64,000 bases of DNA from Anthoceros angustus (Eukaryota > Streptophyta > Anthocerotopsida > Anthocerotales > Anthocerotaceae): positions 2,232,001-2,296,000 of the forward strand of contig MU008155.1 in the NCBI GenBank assembly GCA_010909165.1. Reading direction: 5' to 3'. Below the pieces are notes generated by a model that made no database searches, was not told the DNA's origin, and saw only the letters and a list, made by a program, of their open reading frames with translations. The translations under genes were made by a program, and so were the position numbers. The stretch's first letter is position 1; the number at the start of each line of letters is the position of its first letter. This document shows positions 21,801 through 34,338 of this stretch, piece after piece.

Positions 21801-24800
21801 TTAGATTTGGTTGGTTGGCACAAGTATAAGTAACCTCACCATGCTAGAAGAGAAGAGGAGAGCCGTTGGGTGGAATATAGTAACTGAAGACTTTGAGTAT
21901 GACGAGAGCAAGCGTACCTCTGGGAAAACCGATAGCAGGGGAAGATATCTAGATGCTGTAGAAGGTATGCCTTGCAAGTTGCGAGAAATTTCCTCCAATG
22001 TAAGAGTTTCATTGCCATTAACCTGAGCCAGAATCAACTGGATGGACTCTTCCTGAACGCCAGGTGGCACAACAGTCACTAAAGGCCGCCCATTCGACTC
22101 GAGTGTAAATGTTACGTCCACGTCTACCTACCTGTTCCGTCGGCTCTCCGGACAGCAAACTGCTGAGACGCTGCAGGTTACCCAGATGTTGCAGATCCTC
22201 TGCTTCCGTCAGCTGCGCTGGAGCAGGAATTGCCAGTGGGATATTCGAAATGACTGCTGCAGCCAGTCTATCAAACGCTGCTCGATTGAATGCATCAATG
22301 CCCTGCAATTAGCCACGGTTGAGAGACAAGTCCCGCTTCCCGGAACCACAGGGACTGTAAACGGAAGGTCAAGACAAGCAAGATACCTTGACAAGCTCGT
22401 CAAGTAGCAAGTCTCGCACAAAGTCTCCCTGGAAAGGAGGTGACCCAGTGTGTATTAGACGATGTCCCCAGCACAAATGAAACCTTGCAGTAGGCATAAG
22501 AAAATTGTACCTCTTTACTCAGAGTGAAACTGAGAGTTCGCTTCACGAGTGCCCTATCCCCATCAGCTAAGTCTTCCTGCTGAGCTAGGACGGCTGCAGT
22601 GCTTGTGGGCTCAGATCTTGTTGGTCTTAAAGCCTGATAAAATCAAACCACATGATCAGGACGTCGGGTATACATCTTGCTCAGATAGGACACCATCCTG
22701 GCTGCCTCTGGTGCAATTCTCAAACCGACGAAGCAGCTGATTTCTTTGTGTATAAGGCGCCATGTCATTTGTACCTCTGTTATCAAAGACTCTAACCGGT
22801 CGATTCTGAAAGTGCCTTCCTGTGATAGAAAAACCAGCAATGGATCAGTAGAGAAACGTGGCAGGCAAGGAGTTCGTTACACAAAGCTGATCAGATTTAC
22901 CTTGTAAAGGAGTGAGCGTAGGGTTGCCCTAAGCTGGGGAGAATCATCTGTGAGAACTTTCTTTGCGATCCAGGGGTACGAACTACTCAGAACTTTGTAG
23001 TTGGGATCACTGCTCAATGCTATGCCCTCCAAAACTGTCAAACTGCATAGAAACAACAGAGTTCAGCTGACCGTCTAGCAGACAAATAGTTATCGGACCT
23101 GACAACTGCAAATTAGATGTCACGGTACTATGACAATGCAGGATATGAACTTGCCTTCTAATAACTAGTGAGAAGTAAGCTGGTATTCTGAACTTAAATT
23201 GGTACCTGTTGCATGGGCCAGATAGAGGTAGTCAGCCACGTTTTCTCATAGAAACAGAAATATACAAACAAGAAGATGAGATTGCCAACATTGTGCGCCC
23301 TAAGTCTCCGGACAAATCCCCAAAACTGATATTCCGAACTCCACTACTGACTGCCTTCTGAAAGATGTCTGCAAAAGTCGACCGTCAATTGTGCAGAACT
23401 GGAGGGTGTCATGAAAGGAGACAGCTAGACTGTGCCGAAATGCTTACCTGTCAAGGCAGTTGCAACTTCTTTCATTTGATTTGTCGGCGGAAGAAGACTG
23501 AAATTGCACAGGAGCACAAGAGTGAAGGAGCCGCCATGCTTGATATACTGGTGCCAAGGTCCAAAAGAATTGCCACTGGCAGAAAGGAGTGTACCCAAGA
23601 GTGACGAAGTCGCCAGCCAAGGCATCGAACTCACGGTTCACCAAGTGCAAGCATGCCTCTACCAAACCGTCCCTCAAATTTTGCTGTATCTCCCCCATCA
23701 TTCCAAAGTCTGGATTACACCATGGAATAAGGAACAGCTCAATGAGTTTGAAAAGGTATAAATCCAGAGTCAGAGGAGGACAGGTGTTGCTCACCCAAGT
23801 AAGCAAGCTTGCCATCTGGAGTTCTGAGTAGATTCCCTGGATGAGGATCAGCATGGTAGAAACCACTATCTAAGAGTTGAGCCAGAGAACAGTAGACCCC
23901 GACCTGTAGCCGATTCATTCAGCAAGTGTGGTGGTAGCACCTTAGTGGTTCTTATGCATTTCAGATCATGAATTTGGTAGCCTACCTCCACAAGGTGCAG
24001 GTCACTGACTTCCGACAGCCTTTGCCCCTGCAAGATGAGAATGTCAACCTCTTGTTGTGACTACCACACGTGTGGTAAACTTGGACGGTTGGAAGGACTC
24101 TCACCTCAACCCACTCCATCATGAGCACTCTTTCGCTGGTCAAATTTGGAAGCATCTTGGGGACGACGACATTGGGCAATGTGCCAAATGCCTTCCTGCA
24201 ACATTTTGCAAGAGACTTTCAAAATCCTAAAACCCCCAAGTCGGACAGATGGTCAAGGTGCAGTTCTGAGAAAAACTACCTGAAGCGCAGCCCATTTTGT
24301 GCTTCGAACTCATAGTCCATCTCCTGCACGACATTAAGCACTTGCGCAGTCAGAAAGGCGAAACCGACCAAGCGCACGATGGGTAGGTAGAGACATAGGC
24401 ATGCGCTAACAGTAGCTCACTCTGAAAAGGCTAGTTGCCCACTCATCCAATACAGCCTGCACATTCAGCATGGTGAGCGTGGTTAGGACCAGCCAGGTCT
24501 AAGTGGAGCCCAGCCAACAATCGTGGCTCTCATATGCTGAAAGGTTAACCCACCTGGAGATCAGTGTTGAGACCCCCTGCCTTACGGGCATATCCAGCCA
24601 GAAGTCGCAGAATGAAGGTGTCCAGAGCTATTGCTGCTCGAACTCCTGGCCGCTGCACTTTGACAGCCACGGCCTGCCCATCAGCTCGCAGACGAGCTTG
24701 GTAAACCTGTCTTCAGGACAAAAACTGGTAAAGCTGGTGCTCGTGTTTCACTACGTTGTCAACACCAAGCAGGATTCCTGAAGACAAGCACCTGACCAAG

Positions 24801-25775
24801 AGAAGCAGCGGCCACGGGCTCTGGCGTTATCTCAGAGAAGAGCTCTTCGACAGGCACTCCCAGCTCCAGTTCTATGATGTCCAAAGCCAGCTCTGTTGAA
24901 AAGGGCGCAATGCGGTCTTGTAACAGGGCCAATTCAGCAAGATATTCGGGCGGCACGACATCCTACCTTTGCGCAACCCATACACAGGCCGGTCAGACCC
25001 TGGTGACTGGACCCACAAACCTCCAACCACCCAGACACTCTACCACGCCATACCAAAACACTTGCGCAAATTACAGCAACTCACTGGGCGTGAAGAAACG
25101 GCCTGAGCAATTTTCACAAACGCCTGCAAGCCCAACCCCCAACAACAAGCCAACCCAGCGTGAGCGGTAAACCCACATGCTCCCCTCCATGCTTCACGAG
25201 TGACCAAGTGTGGTAGGCATCTATACCGGCCCAAGCCGAACCAGAGCAGCACGCAATTCAGCCGCCCGTTGCTTCACACACAGAGAAGAGGAGGCCATCG
25301 TCAGCAACATGTCCCTCCACCTGGATCACGACAATCACCCATCATCCAACCGAGTCCCAGGCACAACTTTCAGGCACATCACCTGGAACATGGTGTCGGA
25401 CCGTCCCAACACGGAATCCAGGTACCGAGCTCCCACCCAGCTCCCCAACGTCCACCCCACCTGCAGAATGCGCCTGAGCAGCAGGAGCGGGCGGCGCCTA
25501 AACACGGCCGCCAGGCGGGCGGCATCGTACGTCACAAACTGCTCGGCCTCATCGAACGCTGCCGCCGCAATGTACCCCGAGGACTGGGTGAAGGTGTCCG
25601 TCTCCGCACTGGCGCGTGCAACAACGATTCCCGAATTCCGCCTCCTCTGCACCTTCCAAGCCTTGGCTCGAACGTGCACTCGTTTCTTGAGCGAGTCGAG
25701 CCCGTGCCTCCGGGAATGCACGCCTCCCCGAAGAAACGCGCAGCTGACACCAGCACAGCTGATGGCCGAAGCCAT
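21801..25775 (-). CDS. ABC1/UbiB-type atypical kinase, plastid ABC1K group
   Basis: There are about 15 short exons. The first (from ATG 25775) is Arg/Ser/Ala-rich, like a chloroplast transit peptide. Then come LGP at an exon end, [12 protein letters not shown] in a 39-bp exon (25085-25123), and [17 protein letters not shown] to the Ala-rich loop [11 protein letters not shown] (24792-24962). Next are [14 protein letters not shown] (24554-24706), microexons of 36 bp (24421-24456) and 44 bp (24280-24323), the catalytic [12 protein letters not shown] and DFGMMGE. C-terminal [19 protein letters not shown]- and FRIDRLESL-like segments follow. ABC1Ks act on prenyl-quinone and tocopherol metabolism, often at plastoglobules. 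The Ala-rich loop replaces the normal glycine loop, as is usual for this family. It most resembles ABC1K3-like proteins from memory; this is unverified. The junction of exons 1 and 2 is unresolved. Confidence 0.9.
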
Positions 25776-27002
25776 CGCTCCCTAGGCAGCGGAGAAGCAG
25801 CCTCAGGCACGGAAAATTCCCCACGATTCCCAGAATCTGTGTCAAACAACCTCGACCCCCGCCTCAAGTGTGTCCCCCCCTCCCTTCCCAGCTCCCCAGC
25901 GTACAGCAGCCCTGCTGCCCGCGGCCTGCACCATACCTGCCCATACCCGCCCCTGCCACCGCGCCAAACCGCCCTAAACGCCCATCTCCCTGGCCCAGCT
26001 CTAACAAATGCGCCTCGTCACAATCCACACGTTCCAGCGCCCATCACCTCCCCACGGAATTCAGCTGCTGCTTCAGCAGATCCAGCCACAGCCTGGCAGA
26101 TGAGCAGACCCGTCCACGTGCTCCTCGCAAATTCCTAGTCCCAAAGCCAGAAATCAGCAAATGCGGTCCATCCAGGCGGGCCGAGCTTGCACGCTTGCAC
26201 GCTTGCACCCGGGCTGCTCCTGCCGCGCTGGGCATCTCATCTGCAGGACACAGCGCGCACCTGATGTGGCGTGTGGCCATGGCGCAATCCCGGGCCGGGC
26301 CGGGCCGGGCTGCAACGGGGGCAGAACTTTCGAAACCCCGTGATTCGACACCGTCCCGGATACGAGACGAGACGCGGCTCGAAGACCTTGTGCGCCAGTT
26401 GGACGCGGCAAAACCTGCACCGCTGTTTTACCGCGAGGCGCCCTGGCCCCCGTGGTGGGCCAGGAGGCCATGCGCTAAGCCCGGATTCGCCGCGCCTGCA
26501 CCTTTGAGAGTTACCCTGTCCGCGTCCGTGGATCACCCAGAAACGTTTCTGGGCGATACACAACGATTCGGGTGCTGGAGCGCGCCACGCGGCCGGAGTG
26601 TCCCATTCGGCAAGTCCGACGGCAGGGAAGGAAGGCTCTGGAGGCTGGAGGCCAGACAGCGCCTTCCTCTTTGCTCCGCTGCCCCCGGTAGCTTAGCCTT
26701 GTCCGAGGTGAACTTCCAGGAAGCTGCAGTGGCGGCTGCTGCACTGCAGTGCGGTGTCGGCCGGTTCGCGGCCGTTGCGTTGCTTTGGGCTCGCTCAATG
26801 TTGCATAATCCGGCTGACTGCGGCATGTTGTGCTTTGCTGGAAGCAGGAGAGTGTTGTGGGCAGGATCGAGTGGCGGAGTCCTGATCGGGAAGTGGCTCT
26901 GGGCCTGTGAGGGTGAGGGTGCGGGTGCGGGTGGGATTTCGGTGCCATTTTGGATTCTTTGAGGCGATCCGTGTCAGCTTCTGCCGGCCGGCTGCGGGAC
27001 GC
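25776..27002. promoter_or_regulatory. GC-rich divergent intergenic region
   Basis: It lies between the start of the ABC1 kinase (-) and the RING-H2 gene (+), so it probably holds both promoters. Long open frames on both strands (for example 25868-26962) reflect GC content and show no domain. A G-rich GGGTGC hexamer-like run at about 26907-26936 abuts the RING-H2 leader. Confidence 0.5.
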
Positions 27003-28214
27003 ATGGATGCCCGGATTGCGCTGCCTGATGCCCCCAGGTTGCATGAGGCGGTTTGCGCCGTCTGCAGTAAGATGCCTTTCCCTCTGCTGTCTGAAATACC
27101 ACAGGCTTCGAGATCGCAGCAGTCTGACAATGTTCACATCCAGAGAGTTTTGCGGATTCCGCGGGCCGGAGCGAGCGGGGAACAGGCAGCTGCCGGGGTG
27201 ACGGACGCTGCTGGTGGGAGTTCTGTCCATGATGCCAGCTGGTATCGTTGCGAGCCGACATCGGTCATCTTGTCCAAGACGGGCTTTGCCGACATCGTCA
27301 GATGGATGTTTCCGGCAGGGTTATGCTCTCTTGCGAGCAAGGTGTTTAGAAGCGTGGGTGCTTTCTCTGTGCTCTTCAGCGTAGTGGCGTCGGCGCTGCC
27401 GGTGCTGGGGATGGCTCTTGCTGTCAGCCTCTCGCTGCTGTTGCTGGTAGCTACGGTGGCGGGTTCCTTGATTTTCTTCACATGCATCATCCGCTCCCTT
27501 TGTTGGCTCCAAGTGAGGCTCAAGCGAGCGAGTCCGGAGCACGGGAGGGCGGAGGCTCGGCCGGTCGATTTTGCGGTGGACAGAGCTGGCAACAGCCCGG
27601 AGGAGGAGGACGACGGGCTCGTGTTCAAGGGGCTGCGAATTCTTGGCGAAGCCGTGGCAATTGCAGCGGGATTGGTTGATGTTTGGGGTAGCGAGGTGCT
27701 GAGCGAGGCAGTTGCAAATGCTGCTGGCTGGATCGATGCAACCTTCTTCGATGCCGCCTTTTTCCAACACTTTGATGACATTGACCGGGCCGAGGAGCGG
27801 ATGCGTAGCCGTCTGGCATTCCTCAAGACCTTTCCGAGGGTCAAGTTTTCTCAGCTGCGTACGACTTCCTGTTGTGAGACGGAGAAGGCGGTGGGGGAGC
27901 CTGCAGGGGAGGAGGAGGGAGTGCTTTTGTCCACGGATTCCGCAAAGGCCCGTGACGTATCACTCGCAGGCAAGAAGTATGCGCTGGAGAACAATGCCTG
28001 CCCGATTTGTTTGGAGGATTTCGGGGAAGATGATCAAGTCTGTCAGCTAGCACCAATCTGCGTGCACTTCTTCCACTCCAGGTGTATAGATCCGTGGCTG
28101 GCTTCTGGAAACTCTGTGTGCCCTGTGTGCCGCAGCATGCTGTTTCCTGAAGATGACCTAGATATTCCCTCCTTTGACATGGATGATGAACCCTTCAGTG
28201 CTGATGAGTACTAG
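27003..28214 (+). CDS. Membrane RING-H2 E3 ubiquitin ligase
   Basis: The frame has 403 codons from the ATG at 27003. An in-frame upstream start at 26907 would add a repetitive Arg/Val stretch and is less likely. Residues about 118-165 form one or two hydrophobic membrane segments (LPVLGMALAVSLSLLLLVAT). A C-terminal RING-H2 finger (about residues 333-374) reads CPICLEDF, then CVHFFHSRCIDPWL, then CPVCRS, giving C3H2C3 zinc ligands. The end is acidic. RING-H2 proteins pass ubiquitin from an E2 to substrates; this one would face the cytosol from a membrane. No intron is needed. Confidence 0.85.
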   Translation: MDARIALPDAPRLHEAVCAVCSKMPFPLLSEIPQASRSQQSDNVHIQRVLRIPRAGASGEQAAAGVTDAAGGSSVHDASWYRCEPTSVILSKTGFADIVRWMFPAGLCSLASKVFRSVGAFSVLFSVVASALPVLGMALAVSLSLLLLVATVAGSLIFFTCIIRSLCWLQVRLKRASPEHGRAEARPVDFAVDRAGNSPEEEDDGLVFKGLRILGEAVAIAAGLVDVWGSEVLSEAVANAAGWIDATFFDAAFFQHFDDIDRAEERMRSRLAFLKTFPRVKFSQLRTTSCCETEKAVGEPAGEEEGVLLSTDSAKARDVSLAGKKYALENNACPICLEDFGEDDQVCQLAPICVHFFHSRCIDPWLASGNSVCPVCRSMLFPEDDLDIPSFDMDDEPFSADEY

Positions 28215-30179
28215 CTTCCGGCCGGAGGAGAAGAGGTAATCTGGTATTTGTTAGGAGGAGGTCTTGAAAGGAAGACTTGCTTGCTTGGGCAGATGGAGCT
28301 TTATTGGTCATGAGAGTTGGTGGCAAGTTTTGGAGAAGTGAGTCCCAAGCTTTGAAGGATTGTGGGACTCACTAGCTCGCTGGAAGCTACGAAGTGCTTC
28401 CCGCAAGGTAGAACAAGTCTTGCTGAAAAGGTGAAAGTAGCTCTCTTGACGGGTCGTTGCAGCATAGGACAGGGATCATTGGCACTGTTAAGTGCGTACG
28501 CCGTGATGGCCACATGTACAAGTTTAACTCGCTGAGAGAAATATGAATATCGGCGCGTTGTAGGGCACCTGTGTGCCGACTTCCATTATGTGCAAGGCCT
28601 CTCTGTCACCAAATGAGTTGCCTACCATGCCCTTCATCACAGCATGACAAGGAATAGACCGCGCACTGGTGGTGCTGACATCAGAGCTACTACAAGATGC
28701 CGCCGGTGGCATCTTCGGGTACATACAGGAGATGGTGCTGCACTTGCCCTTCCTTCCTGTGAGCTTGACGGGTTGCGAACAGTCGTCACCGACACTGTAT
28801 GCCCCTAGCTGACAGCTCCAAGACGGTGTTGGTGAAGCGCTGGTGCCTGCTGCTGCTGGGCCAAGAAACCCAGGCAGGCTTTTCCACATGATGCTTCGAG
28901 TGCAAGCCGGAGTATCTCACCATCGCAAGTCTTTCTCCCGTGTATGCAAAGTCCATATCAGCATGACACAACCCCTTGCCCTTCCCCTTCCCCTTCAGTG
29001 TCCACATCCCGGATTCCTCCCCCGTGAAGAAAAGACCTCATCCATGCAGATTCCCAGCATCCCACTCCCTCTTTCCGTCCTTCCTTTTGCATCAAGTACG
29101 TGTCCCACTCCCAGCAGCTGCTGCTGACATACAGATCACTCGGGGAAGAGTAAATCAAAACCCTCACAGTTTGCCCGGCTCCGTGCAAGACGGGGAAACA
29201 ACAACTTCAGCGGGATTGATCAGGCATCAGGCCATTGCCCTCTGTACACACAACAAATAGCTATCCAATAGTCGCCTGGCCAGCAGAAGCCCCCACGGCA
29301 TGTGACACATAGAGGCAGCGGCAGCTGTTTCCAAAGGCCCTGGGACAGACGGCTGCAGCAACAGAGGGCTCGTCGCCTGTGCACTAGACTATATGTGTGT
29401 AACAAAGCGGCTCCTAAATATAGAAACGGTTAAGGCAACGATATTCCGAGTTCGGCCGGACTAGGTCTCTAAACCTGGTGGATTAAATTGCTTGAGCGGG
29501 GCACAATTCTGATTAGAGCGCTGGCGGGGTGGCGAAACAGCAGCGTCGCCACACGGCGTCAGTGCTGTTTCTCTACTCGAGGTCGTACCTGGATCTTTGC
29601 CCCTCCTTCTCATCAGCTGCAGGCTGCAGCTTGCATGGGCGGCCTGGTCTGGCGGGCGAAGTCCTGTGCTTGCTAGTCCGAGCCCGTGCTCTTTCTCCCA
29701 TGTACGGCTTCAGGGAACAGGATCAGGTGGAAGCCGGATTCTGCCGGCGTGGAAGCTCTGTTCCTGTCGCTCCACGAGGCCGCAGCAATGTTGACCTCAG
29801 GTGAGCAGGGAGCGGGAGGGACGCGTTCCAGTCCGCCCTGCACCTCGGACCCGGCTGGATGCTCTTCCCTGGTGTCGGAATGCGCTTCATAATTGCCGCG
29901 GGCTGGGCCGGGAGGGAGCCCCCGTCTCCTTGCTGGGGATGTATGGCCGATCGGAGGAGGCGATCCAAGGCCGGTGTTGCTGCTGTTCAGGGCAGGGGCT
30001 GCTTGCCTCTGTGCGGGGCAGGGGACTCCGAGGGGGAGCTGGGGCTGCTTTAGTACGCTGGGGTGTTCGGAATTCGTGTTGCTGAGGAGAGCAGGTGGCC
30101 CATGCGCGGGGCAGGTTGTGGGGGCTTGCGGTTGCGCGGCCGGGGGCGTGCAGGAGAGAGGGCAAGGGCGTCGGGGGCC
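28215..30179. other. Intergenic region with a possible minus-strand gene fragment
   Basis: No supported gene is found. A minus-strand frame at 28524-28889 (121 codons, Ser/Pro-rich, several Cys) and an overlapping one at 28786-29007 could be exons of a small unrecognised gene, but no domain backs them. A (CCCTT)n run lies at about 28972-28998. The part 29480-30179 is GC-rich and probably holds the kinase promoter and leader. Confidence 0.3.
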
Positions 30180-31821
30180 ATGGGGAGCGTGAATTGTCAT
30201 CAGGGCCACTCTGTGGTGGAAGGGAGTGTTGTGAGCCCCCGGAGCCCGCTTTCTTTGGGTTGCTACAGGGGCCGGGGGGATCGGGATCTGAATGGCAGAA
30301 CGCACAGGCACCGTGGTAGGCATCGTGCTAGGCATGTTGAGGGACTGTTCAAGCCCGGTTTCCATTTCCGCTACCAAGTCGTGCTCAATGCGACGTGTCC
30401 TCATGGGCAGTATGCTGCGGTTGCGCCAGCGTATGATTTGCACACGTCGCAAAAAGTGGCAGTGAAGGTCGTCAGCAAGACGAAGGTGGGTGTGGTGCGG
30501 GCACGGGGACTTGATGTTGTTGGAATTGCTGTTTCGATTTCTCGGTGGCCTGAGGGCAAGTATGTCGTTTGTGGGCTGGGGTTGCAGCTCATGAAGTGTT
30601 GGAAGAAGGGCAGTCGAGGGGAGGATGTGAGAGCGGAAGTTGAAGCCTTGCAGAAACTGGCGACCCAGCCGAATGTGGTGCAGTTTATTGATGCATATGA
30701 GGACACTGACTTCTTCTACATTGTTATGGAGTGAGTTTGCAATTCCTCCTAATTAGTTCTGACTTGCATGGCCGGGGGCAGGGATGGGAGAAGAATCTGC
30801 GTTTTCAGGATGCTCAGTCTGCTGCTCCGTGGCTGCAGATTCTTGGAAGGTGGCACGCTGTTGGACTATGTGAAAAACGCTGGTCGGCTTGATGAAGAGC
30901 AGACCGTTTTTCTCCTCCGTCAAATGCTCACTATTATCTGTTTATGTCACAAGGAAGGTGTATGTCATCGAGATCTTAAGCTTGAGGTTCGTCCATGGGT
31001 GCTTACAAAATTCCATGTTTCCTGTGGCCAGATTCTGTTGTGCTTATAGCTGGCTTCCCTGTTCAGAATTTCTTGTTTGCTTTCCCGGAAAAGGACTATC
31101 CATTGAAGGTGGTGGACTTTGGATCAGCTGCTTTCTTCAACCATGGTGAGGACTCCCCAGCCCCGCCTAGGAATGTATCTCCTCTCGCTCTCTTGTAAAA
31201 TCAGCCTCGTTCTTGCTACGAATCGAACCTTGACACTGTATTCCATGGTCACAGGAGAGCTCAATCCTTTTGAAGACTTGGTGGGTACTTTGTTGTACAT
31301 GGCACCTGAAATTATGAAAGGAGCCCAGTATGGGATTGCTGCGGACGTTTGGAGTTTGGGAGTCATTCTCTACTCGATGTTGTCTGGCCACTTCCCCTTT
31401 GCAGCAGTGGTAGAGAAGGTGACTTTCCGCCCCGGCCTTCATTAAAGCCGATCAGGTTGACATGCAGATGAATTGCTCTTAGGATTTCGCACCTCACCTT
31501 CGTCTGCCTCGCTGATCAGGATTTGAAAGAACAGGTTCTTCATAAACCCGTGGACTTCTCTTCCCCGGAGTGGGTTGGCATATCTGCCAATGCTATCGAC
31601 CTTATCCAGAAAATGCTGGAGAAGGATCCGGACCGCAGGATATCGGCGTCTGAAGCACTTTGTGAGTTCCCGTTTTCTCCCATCCTGATTTTCTGTTATC
31701 CGCAATACTAGTAAAGAAGCTGAATTGATACGTTGTGAAGCACGTACTGAATCGACCTCCTCTTGCAGTGCATCCTTGGTTTCAAGAACACGATGCAAGG
31801 AAATTGAGTTCTCTACCGTAG
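30180..31821 (+). CDS. CDPK/SnRK-like Ser/Thr protein kinase, kinase domain only
   Basis: Seven exons fit GT/AG borders: 30180-30485, 30588-30730, 30839-30986, 31067-31145, 31255-31418, 31520-31661 and 31769-31821. The N-terminus MGSVNC offers Gly2 for myristoylation and a nearby Cys. Kinase features in order are VAVKVV (subdomain II Lys), HRDLKLENFLF, VVDFGSA, a [11 protein letters not shown]+1 loop, [19 protein letters not shown], and [14 protein letters not shown] at the end. The order and wording resemble CDPK and CDPK-related kinases, but it stops right after the kinase domain, with no autoinhibitory segment or EF-hands. The glycine-rich loop is degenerate. Either a specialised kinase or an incomplete exon model is possible. 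Confidence 0.8.
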
Positions 31822-32039
31822 CATCGATGCTACATTCACTTAAGCAAATTTTGTCGGTGGCACGTTATATTATAAGCATTCTTGCAACAAGTTGAGTTCA
31901 CTTAGCACAAGCTGCGGCGGGAGGGTAGGGATTCATAGTTGTATATACCTAGTAATTTACTTTTATGCGGGTCATTCATTGGAATTAAGTTATTTACCCA
32001 TCGGAGTTATTTAACCGATCGAGCGGGTTATGTACATCA

Positions 32040-32760
32040 TTTTGGGTCTCAGAGGATGAGGTTGTCTTAGCAGCAATGTGTGAAGAGATATGAAGCAATG
32101 GTTACCAAGTATGAAGCAATGGTTAGCCAGCAATGTGTGAACAGACTTGAAGCAATGTTCTCCAGTATAATCCATGGACTGTGAATGGTTAGCCAGCAAT
32201 GTGTGAACAGACTTGTAGCAATGTTCTCCAGTATAATCCATGGACTGTGAACAGTCTTGAAGCAGTGGACAATCCAAGGAGTATGAATAGACTTGAAGCA
32301 ATGGACAATCCAAGGAGTGTGAACAGACTTGAAACAATGAAGCAATGGTTATCGAGTGCAATCAAGGTGTGTGAACAGACTTGAATGAGGATGAGACTGT
32401 CTTAGCAGCAATGTGTGAAGAGATATGAAGCTATGGTTACCCAGCAATGTGTGAACAGACTTGAAGCAATGGTTACAAGTGTGAAGCAATGGTTATCCAA
32501 TACAATCCAAGGAGTGTGAACGAAGCAATGGACAATCCAAGGAGTGTGAACAGTCTTGAAGCAATGGACAATCCAAGGAGTGTGAACAGTCTTGAAGCAA
32601 TGAAGCAATGGTTCACGAGTGCAATCCAAGGTTGTGAACAGACTTGAAGCAATGTTTACCAAGTGCAATCCAACCTTGAAGCAACAGTTACCAAGTGCAA
32701 TCCAACATATGTGAACAAGATCTGAAGTAATGGTTACCAAGTGTGAACCATATGTGAATA
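32040..32760. repeat. Irregular minisatellite
   Basis: Phrases such as GAAGCAATGGTTACCAAGTG, GTGTGAACAGACTTGAAGCA and GACAATCCAAGGAGTGTGAA recur many times in shuffled order. The same units give a long minus-strand frame full of repeated short peptides, which I do not regard as a gene. Flanks 31830-32030 and 32760-32890 show nothing else. Confidence 0.85.
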
Positions 32761-32898
32761 GATTAGACGTGAAATGAGAGTTAGCTTGTATTCCACTACA
32801 AAGTCAGATGTGAAATGAGAATTAGCTGTGTATTCCACTACAATATTAGACAAGAAGAAATCTTCCAAGATAAGATTTGTGTGGCAAGATCGTCCTCA

Positions 32899-33068
32899 AG
32901 ATTCAAACAAAGTTGAGATCCCTACTGCCCAAGCTGTTTCACGTATAAAGTTGCTCAAGATTCAAACAAGTTGAGATCCCTTCTGCCCAAGCTGTTTCAT
33001 GTATAAAGGTGCTCAAGATTCAAACAAGTTGAGATCCCTTCTGCCCAAGTTGAAGCTGTTACATCTAT
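32899..33068. repeat. Three-copy tandem repeat, 58-59 bp
   Basis: Copies start with AGATTCAAACAA at 32899, 32958 and 33016. Each contains GTTGAGATCCC and GCCCAAG. The third copy carries a small insertion. The stretch 33070-33215 is unremarkable. Confidence 0.85.
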
Positions 33069-33265
33069 AAAGCTAAGGGGCTACGATGTACAGTTTGGTC
33101 ATAGCACTAATGTACATAATATGGCATGATAATTATATACATATTATGTACATTAGTGCTGCGTACAGTTTGCAACCATTAAGGGCATCACGTTCCGGCC
33201 GCCGTTAGTCAAGTCAATGTGGTCTTCAAACAGTATGGCGGTCTTCAGACGGTATCTCTGTCCGG

Positions 33266-33535
33266 TTCACTGACATGGCCCCGCAAACCGCAAACAACTT
33301 CGTGTTGGAAACATGCGAGAAATTATCTTGGTTCACTGACATGGCCCCGCAAACCGCAAACAATTAACTTCGTGTTGGAAACATGCGAGAAATTATCTTG
33401 GTTCACTGACATGGCCCCACAAACCACAAACAACTTCGTGTTGGAAACATGCGAGAAATCACCTTGGTTCACTGACATGGCCCTGCAAACCGCGAACAAC
33501 TTCGTGTTGGGAAACATGCAAGAAATTACCTTTAT
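33266..33535. repeat. Four-copy tandem repeat, 66-70 bp
   Basis: Copies start at TTCACTGACATGGCCC (33266, 33332, 33402, 33468). All contain TTCGTGTTGGAAACATGC except for a one-base insertion in the last. The open frame across it is a product of the repeat. Confidence 0.9.
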
Positions 33536-33599
33536 ACGTTCAACCATCACCGACAAAATGACCGCTTTATCCATGTGCCCGTTCCTAACCTAAGTTAAA

Positions 33600-34330
33600 C
33601 CTCATTCAATATGCTCATTGAGGCTCCTCGAATGGGGAATGGGTACTCATGAGAAGGCAAAAGACAATGCGTTGTGTTCGTTGGGCAATGAGGAAATGAT
33701 GATAGCTTTGACGAATGAGGTCAGGTCATCACCTTTCCACAGCTGGCCTACATGCTGCTTGGCTAGGGCTCGCACAAAGTGTGGGTAACTTTTTTCTCAC
33801 TTTTTTCTCTTTTGTTGTAAGAAATTATAGTTTTCGTTCAATCTAACTAGGTAAAGCTTACATGGCAAATGATAAAAGCAAACGATGATTGGCATACTGA
33901 ACATAGCTTTATAGGGCAAACCACCTGGCCAATGGTGCTTTAAGGGTGATGAATTCTCATGCTGCCCTTTGAAAAGGATTTCACAAGTATATGCTAGCCT
34001 CCACAAAGTAATTGAATGCCTACATATTGAAATCAAATAATTTAGAAATAAAGGTCGCGTGGATCAAATTAAGCACAGAACTGCGGATCTCCTCAAATTG
34101 AAGTCCACCTACATGGTATTTTTGGATCATTTGTACACCAAAAATTCTTTTTTAAATCACAAAAGGCATCCGCACCCGGAGCGGCATCCCCATGCCAAGC
34201 ATGACACAATTTGGCACAGACCTAACTATTCAATTGAGGAGAGTGCATAAGAAACGGCCATAGCCGCTTCTTATGCCCTCTCAACTTGGGTTACCAAGCC
34301 AACCACACCCCACGGAAACGTGTCCCCTCC
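33600..34330. other. Nothing recognised
   Basis: No domain, RNA gene or repeat was recognised in this stretch. Confidence 0.4.
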
Positions 34331-34338
34331 CCTCCACG

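Noticed and set aside
25868-26962. A plus-strand open frame of 364 codons.
   Set aside because: GC-rich promoter region between two divergent genes. Pro/Ala/Arg-rich with no domain, and equally long frames are open on the other strand.
32011-32740. Minus-strand frames with repeated short peptides such as FKSVHTPW, considered as a repeat protein gene.
   Set aside because: The peptide repeats come from an irregular minisatellite with frame changes. No start context or conserved domain is present.
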